Assembly (NCBI GenBank): GCA_026770585.1
Contig: MU646840.1
Span: 22,147 to 33,076, forward strand
DNA length: 10,930 nucleotides
Reading direction: 5' to 3'
Origin: Baffinella frigidus
Lineage: Eukaryota > Cryptophyceae > Cryptomonadales > Baffinellaceae
Position 1 is the first letter of the stretch, and each line of letters opens with the position of its first letter. Below the pieces are notes generated by a model. The model had not been told where the DNA came from, ran no database searches, and saw only the letters and a list, made by a program, of their open reading frames with translations. Below are positions 6,928 through 10,930 of the stretch, piece by piece. Made by a program: the position numbers and the translations under genes.

Positions 6928-7065
6928 CCCCGAATTACAGGGGTACCTCGCTCATAAGAAACGCCCACCCCCCTAGGACCACCATGGGGTCATAGGCATA
7001 GGCCTACTGTAGGGTCCTAGGGGGGCGCAGTTTCTTATGAGCCAGGTGCCCCTGTAAATTCCGGG
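6928..7065. mobile_element. 138 bp foldback MITE
   Basis: The left arm CCCCGAATTACAGGGGTACC, then CTCATAAGAAACGCCCACCC and CCCTAGGACC, is mirrored by the right arm (7065 back to about 7011), whose reverse complement reads CCCGGAATTTACAGGGGCAC, CTCATAAGAAACTGCGCCCC and CCCTAGGACC. The middle holds CCATGGGG and TAGGCATAGGCCTA. It is almost all inverted repeat, so it could extrude as one hairpin. No coding capacity. A diverged single arm lies just upstream, which shows it is a family. Confidence 0.85.
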
Positions 7066-7478
7066 AGGAACAGGCCCTAGTATTTTTCTGCGTGAGTAGT
7101 TAGGTCCTTCAGGTGCTTTAGGTTTTGATTTCTCCCAACATAGCCCAACGACACGCCTTTTCGTAGAAAAGATCTGCAGAAAAAGATGGCGCGCATGCCG
7201 GTCGAGAACGGAGCGGCAAGGGTCTATCCCTTATCTGCCGAGACAGTCCTGGATGCCTTTCGTTTCAATAAAAATTACTACACAAACGTGTAGTAATTTG
7301 AATTGTCAGGTTGAGTGTTGCCCGGAATTTGACCTCTAATTTTCGTCTTTTTTCACATCTGAAAGCGCAGATCCTCGAGATTTGGCCGTCAGTTCGAACC
7401 TAGGTGGAGGCACCTTTTTTTGCATTTTGCCGATCGTGTGTTTTCAAACGTTACAGGGGAAAATGCAGCACTTTTTTT
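7066..7478. other. Gene-free spacer with a 12 bp perfect hairpin
   Basis: No open frame or known motif is convincing here. The one clear structure is at 7272-7299: AAATTACTACAC, loop AAAC, GTGTAGTAATTT, with perfect 12 bp arms. The TTACTACAC motif recurs in 8313-8327 and in the MITE at 10312-10416. GTTCGAACC at 7392-7400, followed by a T-run at 7415-7421, resembles a Pol III B box and terminator, but no A box or cloverleaf can be drawn. Confidence 0.7.
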
Positions 7479-7500
7479 GGTAACACAGGTGAACAAAAGT

Positions 7501-7694
7501 CACTTATTGACACTTATTGACTTCATTCGAAAGAGAAATGCACGGCGCAGAATTGAGGCGAGAGTAGAAAAACATATGGGGACTGCTCCAGCGTTGTCCT
7601 ACTCAAGAAACTGCCACTACCCATGTTGGGGGATCCATCAGAGGCAGACCTCCAGGGAAGCCAACGCCCCTCATGTTTCCCGCAGAGCACCCCG
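7501..7694 (+). repeat. Direct repeat, copy A
   Basis: Matches 7810-8013. Shared landmarks in order: TTATTGACACTTATTGACTT, ATTCGAAAG, AATTGAGGCGAG, AAAACAT, TGGGG, CTGC(A/T)CCAG, CCACTACCCAT, CCCGCAGAGCACCC. The first part (to CCACTACCCAT at about 7624) is well conserved, the later part much less. A shorter TTGACACTTA duplication opens it. Confidence 0.85.
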
Positions 7695-7809
7695 TCGCGC
7701 GAGAGCCTCTGCCTATCCACACACAGCTGCCCAGTGTACCTCCTTACTAGCGGATGGCGGACCGGGCAAAGATATGTGGACCACTCTCCTTGCGGGCCCT
7801 TCATGCCAC

Positions 7810-8013
7810 GCTTATTGACACTTATTGACTTTATTCGAAAGTGAGAATGCACGGTGCAAGAATTGAGGCGAGGTTAGGAAAACATCTGGGGTCTGCACCA
7901 GATTTTTCCTACCCAGCCACTACCCATAAGGAGAAACCACGAAGGAGCTCCCGCACAAGCCCGGCGAACCGGACGGCGTGTCACTCCCCAATGGCTCCCC
8001 GCAGAGCACCCAC
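7810..8013 (+). repeat. Direct repeat, copy B
   Basis: Second copy of 7501-7694 with scattered substitutions and small indels. The 115 bp between the copies is unique. Indels do not respect any reading frame, so the duplicated sequence is probably non-coding. Confidence 0.85.
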
Positions 8014-8034
8014 CACCTAGGCGCACCTAGGCAA

Positions 8035-8130
8035 GTTCACCTGTGTTACCAGGTTGGTGTTACCACAGGTGAACTTTTTGAGATGGTACATGTAACACAG
8101 GTTGGTGTTACCACAGGTGAACCGTAACAC
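8035..8130. repeat. Cluster of GTAACACAGGTGAAC-type palindromic motifs
   Basis: Variants occur at 8035-8050 (inverted), about 8059-8074, about 8091-8121 and onward, in alternating form (GTAACACAGGTT, GTGTTACCACAGGTGAAC). GTTCACCTGTG (8035-8045) can pair with CACAGGTGAAC (8064-8074). These may be nested ends of several copies of the element at 7479-8050. Confidence 0.75.
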
Positions 8131-8391
8131 AGGTTCATGTTCATCTGGGATTTCGTATCAGTAACTTTACCACCCTGCAGATTTCCTGCTAAAAAAAATC
8201 GAGCTGCAATGAAATTTTGAGATCTTTACTACAGGCCAAAGTTGACATTTGAGCCTTTTAACGTCTCAGGACGTCGCAGGCACTTAAGGGTTAATTACAT
8301 GGGTATCCGAGTGTGTAGTAAATTTCGTTGGCAGCGTCATGGCCCGGGTGATTTTTTGCGCGCGGAGGCCTCTGCTGGGGCCCGGCGATGT
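8131..8391. other. Gene-free stretch with a solitary MITE-arm motif
   Basis: No supported gene. GTGTAGTAAATTTCG at 8313-8327 is the same arm sequence found twice, inverted, in the MITE at 10312-10416. The following TTGGCAGCG also resembles the CGCTACCGC/GCCACGGC that flanks it there. It is probably a remnant end of that family. Confidence 0.55.
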
Positions 8392-8491
8392 CCGATCGAA
8401 AATGTATTTGGCTGAAAAATGTAGAGGAGAGCGAGGGCTCGCCCGAGCTTCACCGGGCAGTGAAGCACATTTTCCCAAAATTCGAAATCGG
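8392..8491. other. Imperfect 100 bp foldback
   Basis: CCGATCGAAAATGTATTTGG at the left faces CCAAAATTCGAAATCGG at the right, with indels. Nested inside are GCTTCAC/GTGAAGC (8447-8453 with 8460-8466) and GCTCG/CGAGC (8437-8441 with 8444-8448). It could be another short inverted-repeat element. Open frames across it on both strands follow its high GC and are not persuasive. Confidence 0.45.
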
Positions 8492-8605
8492 CGGCGGGAG
8501 AAACTTGCGGGAGAGGCGTCCGCGTGGTCGCAGGATCTCGTGCAACGCTTCTTAAACGTACATATGACGGTCAGCTAGTAGATGGACAGGAAAAGTGGAC
8601 TCAGA

Positions 8606-8664
8606 CACACCTGTCCTTCTTAACAACACACCCGTCCTCCTTAAAAACACACCCGTCCTCCATA
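8606..8664 (+). repeat. Three copies of a 21 bp repeat
   Basis: CACACCTGTCCTTCTTAACA, CACACCCGTCCTCCTTAAAA and CACACCCGTCCTCCATAA start at 8606, 8627 and 8648. The stem-loop GTAAATGT/ACATTTAC (8669-8686) follows directly. Confidence 0.85.
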
Positions 8665-9339
8665 ATTTGTAAATGTAAACATTTACGACCCCGGGTCAGC
8701 AGAACGTGCAGGGGTACGAAGCTTTTTTCTTACCCCCTTCAAGGTACTGACATCCACGAGGGCCTCTCGAACAACATCGACAGTTTGACCTACCGATGCT
8801 CTCCCGTTCGCTCCTCTCGCGCGGCGTGCCCAGCGCTGCAACGGTCTGCCCCGCCCACCCAGAATCCGTGTGGCGTGTGTGGCGTGCCTGATCTTCCGCT
8901 CCTCGATCCCAAACATCAACCACCAGCCCGTTGCCCCCTTAGCCAGCCCCCCATCTCACACCTTCAACCTCGCACCGCAGCTCACCGCAGCGCGATCCGC
9001 CCTCCAGGCAGCCTTCCCGCGCGCACCCCCCTCGCATGCTGCTTCCCGCGGGCTGCCATGCATCGCCCAGGGCTCCACGGTACGCTCCTCCCTCACCTGG
9101 GCATTCACGCCTGTGCTCGCAACCCTGGACCAGCAACCCAGATCGTGCACCTCTGAACAACCCAGTACACTTCGTTCTTGGACCAGCAGAATCTGAGGAC
9201 TGTGCTGCACAAGAGGCTAGGACCACCCTGCGAACTCTGTGTGTGTCCATATGGCACCCTGAACGAATCGACCTGCAGGTGCGGGCATCTCCGCTCGGGG
9301 TGATGCGCGCGCCGACTGGGTCAGGGCTGGGGTGGGCAG
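8665..9339. other. GC-rich stretch without a supported gene
   Basis: Open frames of about 210 codons exist on both strands (8524-9156 on + and 8939-9577 on -), as expected of GC-rich sequence. Neither translation shows a domain, signal peptide or membrane segment I recognise, and both are rich in Pro, Arg, Ser and Ala. A + strand frame open from about 9036 runs in frame into the decayed ankyrin exon, so part of 9036-9339 could be an upstream exon of that gene. That is unproven. Confidence 0.6.
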
Positions 9340-9452
9340 GGATGGCAGGCGAGGGTGTGAGGTGCTTCATCTCGACGGGCCCTCTGCGCTTCGATGTGAC
9401 ATCCAGCAGGCTTCTACCGGCGAGGGCGGACCAGGCGGCGAAGGCGGATGAG
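9340..9452 (+). pseudogene. Decayed ankyrin exon
   Basis: It follows a CAG and starts GGATGGC like the intact exons, and ends in a CTTCTACCGGCGAGGGCGGA stretch matching their CTTCTGGCGGCGGGGGCGGA, followed by donor GTGAGG at 9453. The two halves read as ankyrin in different frames: VLHLDGPSALRCDIQQ early, then LLPARADQAAKADE. Its 113 bp is not a multiple of three, unlike the 99 and 102 bp exons downstream. The second half is in phase 0 with the next exon, so an in-frame read-through from an upstream start remains possible. Confidence 0.6.
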
Positions 9453-9463
9453 GTGAGGGGGCC

Positions 9464-9776
9464 GGGGGGGTGAGGGACGCAGATAGGGACGTGTTGAGGG
9501 GCACCACGCAGCTTTTCGTGCCATCCTGTTTTGTGGTTGCATTTTGCGTTGCCGTGGATGAAAGGGGGAGGGGTCACAGATGTGGAAAAGGCAGCGGTTC
9601 GGGAACTGGAACCTGCACCAGAATCAGGAACGAAACTCTTCGTGTCATCATGCTTTGGCCGGAAGATTCCTTTTAGATGTTATCGTTACGTTTTCGCGGT
9701 TGTACTCCTGGTGTGGTGGGGAGGGTGGCGGGAGTGGGTGCACGCACTTGCCCGGAGAGGGGGTGCCTGCCTCATC
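9464..9776 (+). repeat. Duplicated intron core, copy A
   Basis: Closely matches 9967-10294 from GCAGATAGGGA through CACGCAGCTT, GTGCCATCCTGT, GAGGGGTCACAGATGTGGAA, GGTTCGGGAACTGGAACCTG, TCTTCGTGTCATCATGCTTT, to GGGGGTGCCTGCCTCATC. It lies in the intron between the decayed exon and the first good exon. Both copies keep open frames, but the differences fall at first and second codon positions as often as at third, so this is duplicated intron and not conserved coding sequence. Confidence 0.9.
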
Positions 9777-9795
9777 CCCCCCCTCCTCGCCGCAG

Positions 9796-9897
9796 GAGGG
9801 GAAGACGCCGCTGCATTTCGCCGCAGAGGCAGGCCGTGCGGCGCTGGTTGCGCAGCTTCTGAAGGCTGGGGAGGACATGGAGGCGAAGGAGGATCAG
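9796..9897 (+). CDS. Ankyrin-repeat exon (one repeat, 34 codons)
   Basis: Reads EGKTPLHFAAEAGRAALVAQ and then LLKAGEDMEAKEDQ. It shows the ankyrin hallmarks TPLHxAA, the G after the first helix, and LLKAGxD at the end of the second helix. Preceded by a pyrimidine stretch and GCCGCAG, followed by the donor GTGAGG. It is one residue longer than the 33-residue norm because of the final Gln. One repeat per exon in phase 0 allows duplication or loss of repeats without breaking frame. Confidence 0.9.
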
Positions 9898-9966
9898 GTG
9901 AGGGGTGCAACCAAGACCTCGCCCATAAGTAGACTGGGTTGACTTAGATCGCTCCAATGGCTCCAA

Positions 9967-10294
9967 GGGGGGGCTGCGAGATGCAGATAGGGAAGTGGTG
10001 AGGGGCGCCACGCAGCTTGTCGTGCCATCCTGTCCTGTGGTTGCTTTTTGTGTCGCCCAGGATGAAGAAGAGGGGGAGGGGTCACAGATGTGGAAAAGGC
10101 AGCGGTTCGGGAACTGGAACCTGCGCCAGCATCAGGAACGAACCTCTTCGTGTCATCATGCTTTGGCCAGAAGATTCCTTTTGGATATTGTTGTTTTAGT
10201 TTCCCGCGGTTTCGCCCCAATGGAGGTGTGGTAAAGAGGGTGGCGGCAGTGGTTACACGCACTAGCGCTCAGAAAGGGGGTGTCTGCCTGATCT
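9967..10294 (+). repeat. Duplicated intron core, copy B
   Basis: Second copy of 9464-9776, in the intron after the first good exon. It is 15 bp longer overall through small indels. Before the next exon, its tail is replaced by a MITE (10312-10416) and unrelated sequence. The pair implies tandem duplication of an exon-plus-intron module. Confidence 0.9.
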
Positions 10295-10311
10295 AATCGC
10301 GGCGAGGATTC

Positions 10312-10416
10312 ATGATAAATACGCCACGGCAACGAAATTTACTACACACATGGATCATACTAGTAATTATTAAAGCATTTGTGTAGTAAATTTCGCTACC
10401 GCAACGTATTTGTCAT
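10312..10416. mobile_element. 105 bp MITE in an ankyrin intron
   Basis: Imperfect inverted arms of about 40 bp: ATGATAAATACGCCACGGCA then ACGAAATTTACTACACA on the left, and on the right the reverse complement ATGACAAATACGTTGCGGTA then GCGAAATTTACTACACA. About 24 bp of AT-rich sequence (GGATCATACTAGTAATTATT) separates them. The 15 bp CGAAATTTACTACAC is identical in both arms and at 8313-8327. No coding capacity. Confidence 0.88.
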
Positions 10417-10462
10417 CAATAGTCGTCCGGATGAGATTGTTGATCGTTGGCGTGTGGCGCAG

Positions 10463-10561
10463 GATGGATGGACGCCGCTGCATTACGGTGCGAGGGAGGG
10501 CCATGCGGCTGTGGTGAAGAAGCTTCTGGCGGCGGGGGCGGACAAGGAGGCGAAGGATGCG
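10463..10561 (+). CDS. Ankyrin-repeat exon (one repeat, 33 codons)
   Basis: Reads DGWTPLHYGAREGHAAVVKK then LLAAGADKEAKDA, a near-consensus ankyrin repeat with TPLH, GH, VVKxLLAAGAD. It begins after GGCGCAG and ends at donor GTAAGG. Exactly 99 bp, phase 0 at both ends. It is the best-preserved repeat in the window. The usual Ala after TPLHxA is Gly here. Confidence 0.93.
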
Positions 10562-10734
10562 GTAAGGGGGCACTGCCATGCGTTAGGGGTGTTCTTGGTG
10601 TGTCCAGTCCCGGGCTCACTCCCTCGAAACCGGATGGTCAAGCCTGGAAGTTGACTGGATTTCAGGGCCCGAAAGCCCGTACATGATTCCCAGGAGGGTT
10701 CACGAAACTCACGTACATGCGTGCGTTATCGCAG

Positions 10735-10836
10735 GGTGGATGGACGCCGCTGCATCTGGCCGCCTCTTCGGGGGGTGGCGCCTCTTGCACGAAAGAAGCT
10801 CCCGCGACCAAGGCGCTTCCAAACCCCAAACCCTAA
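10735..10836 (+). CDS. Truncated last ankyrin exon ending in telomeric repeat
   Basis: After TATCGCAG it reads GGWTPLHLAASSGG, the first helix of an ankyrin repeat, then leaves the consensus (GASCTKEAPATKALPNPKP) where VVxxLLxxGAD is expected. The frame stops at TAA (10834-10836), which belongs to a CCCTAAA telomeric heptamer. The repeat is thus cut mid-module. The divergent bases at about 10777-10818 may be a frame-shifted remnant or junction filler. Confidence 0.75.
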   Translation, partial: GGWTPLHLAASSGGGASCTKEAPATKALPNPKP

Positions 10837-10930
10837 ACCCTAAACCCTGAACCCTAAACCCTGAACCCTAAACCCTAAACCCTGAACCCTAAACCCTAAA
10901 CCCTGAACCCTAAACCCTGAACCCTAAACC
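10819..10930 (-). repeat. Telomeric repeat array, C-strand on +, CCCTAAA/CCCTGAA mixture
   Basis: Sixteen uninterrupted heptamers to the window end: two CCAAACC at the junction, nine CTAAACC and five CTGAACC in irregular order. Read on - they are TTTAGGG and TTCAGGG, a dimorphism also known from Plasmodium telomeres. The G-strand 3' direction points left, into the window, the opposite of a true right chromosome end. Confidence 0.95.

Larger units (their letters stand above)
7479..8050. mobile_element. 572 bp segment bounded by perfect 16 bp inverted repeats
   Basis: GGTAACACAGGTGAAC (7479-7494) and its exact reverse complement GTTCACCTGTGTTACC (8035-8050) bracket the segment. Inside are two direct copies of a roughly 195 bp sequence. 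No transposase is present: open frames of about 110-130 codons overlap on both strands and resemble nothing I recognise. A non-autonomous element is plausible, but related motifs also repeat just outside the right end, so the true boundary is uncertain. Confidence 0.55.
9340..10836 (+). pseudogene. Ankyrin-repeat protein gene, 3' part, truncated by telomeric sequence
   Basis: Three exons each begin one ankyrin repeat, preceded by a fourth, decayed one. All introns are phase 0 with GT...AG ends (donors GTGAGG, GTGAGG, GTAAGG; acceptors GCCGCAG, GGCGCAG, TCGCAG). Intron lengths are 343, 565 and 173 bp. Ankyrin repeats are protein-binding helix-loop-helix modules of about 33 residues, and many algal and protist genomes encode large families of them. 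The binding partner cannot be inferred. The last exon keeps only about 14 recognisable residues before it diverges and meets telomeric repeat, so the gene lost its 3' end. The first exon carries a frame-breaking length. I call it a broken gene or fragment; expression is unknown. The upstream end is not defined. Confidence 0.75.

Noticed and set aside
6807-6995. 62-codon frame containing NYRGTSLIRNAHPPRTTMGS
   Set aside because: It is the translation of foldback-element arms at 6783-7065, not a gene.
7391-7421. GTTCGAACC followed by a T-run, suggesting a tRNA gene or tRNA-derived SINE
   Set aside because: The T-arm does not pair correctly on either strand, and there is no A box or acceptor stem. 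GTTCGAAC is simply a palindrome.
8939-9577. 212-codon frame on - and 210-codon frame on + (8524-9156)
   Set aside because: GC-rich sequence with overlapping open frames on both strands and no recognisable domain. The + frame starts inside unrelated repeats.
9580-10234. Conserved open frames in both duplicated intron cores (FGNWNL..., VEKAAVRELEP...)
   Set aside because: The similarity is from recent duplication. Differences between the copies fall mostly at first and second codon positions in every frame, and the flanking GT and AG sites place the sequence in introns.

Overview
The window looks like a subtelomeric or interstitial-telomeric region of a protist or algal nuclear genome. It has Arabidopsis-type heptamer telomere repeats (TTTAGGG), with TTCAGGG variants at the right end. 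It also has an ankyrin-repeat gene built from one-repeat exons separated by GT...AG introns, plus abundant satellites and small inverted-repeat elements. TTTAGGG is used by plants, green algae, cryptophytes, chromerids and some apicomplexans. A chromerid-like or other alga-like unicellular eukaryote is my best guess, but no marker gene settles it. There is no prokaryotic gene organisation.

Layout: (1) 1-160 is telomeric repeat, G-rich strand on +. (2) 161-5589 is one large composite satellite of about 57 units, each a 55-60 bp core plus a (CT)n run, mean period about 74 bp. It is interrupted by a 213 bp segment (422-634), two further telomeric blocks (786-924 and 1410-1530), a 410 bp inverted-repeat mobile element (971-1380) and a 266 bp AT-richer segment (4921-5186). 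(3) 5590-6660 holds a 23 bp tandem duplication and a 21 bp minisatellite with a 105 bp higher-order repeat. (4) 6661-8665 is gene-free and packed with foldback elements, direct repeats and hairpins. (5) 8665-9339 is GC-rich with no gene I can support. (6) 9340-10836 is the 3' part of an ankyrin-repeat gene on +: one decayed exon, two good exons and a last exon broken by telomeric sequence, with a duplicated intron core and a MITE in one intron. (7) 10819-10930 is telomeric repeat, C-rich strand on +.

Both window ends carry telomeric repeat in the orientation opposite to a true chromosome end: the G-strand 3' ends point inward. They are therefore interstitial, fusion-derived or assembly-breaking arrays, not telomeres in place. 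The only supported protein-coding sequence is the ankyrin gene fragment. The long Ser/Leu-rich and Arg/Glu-rich open frames are shadows of the CT/GA microsatellites.

The strongest unusual signals are the 410 bp element, whose 88 bp terminal inverted repeats carry hairpins that differ in sequence but keep pairing; telomeric blocks placed at the same point of the satellite unit, one flanked by a 9 bp direct repeat; and an ankyrin reading frame whose stop codon is supplied by telomeric repeat.
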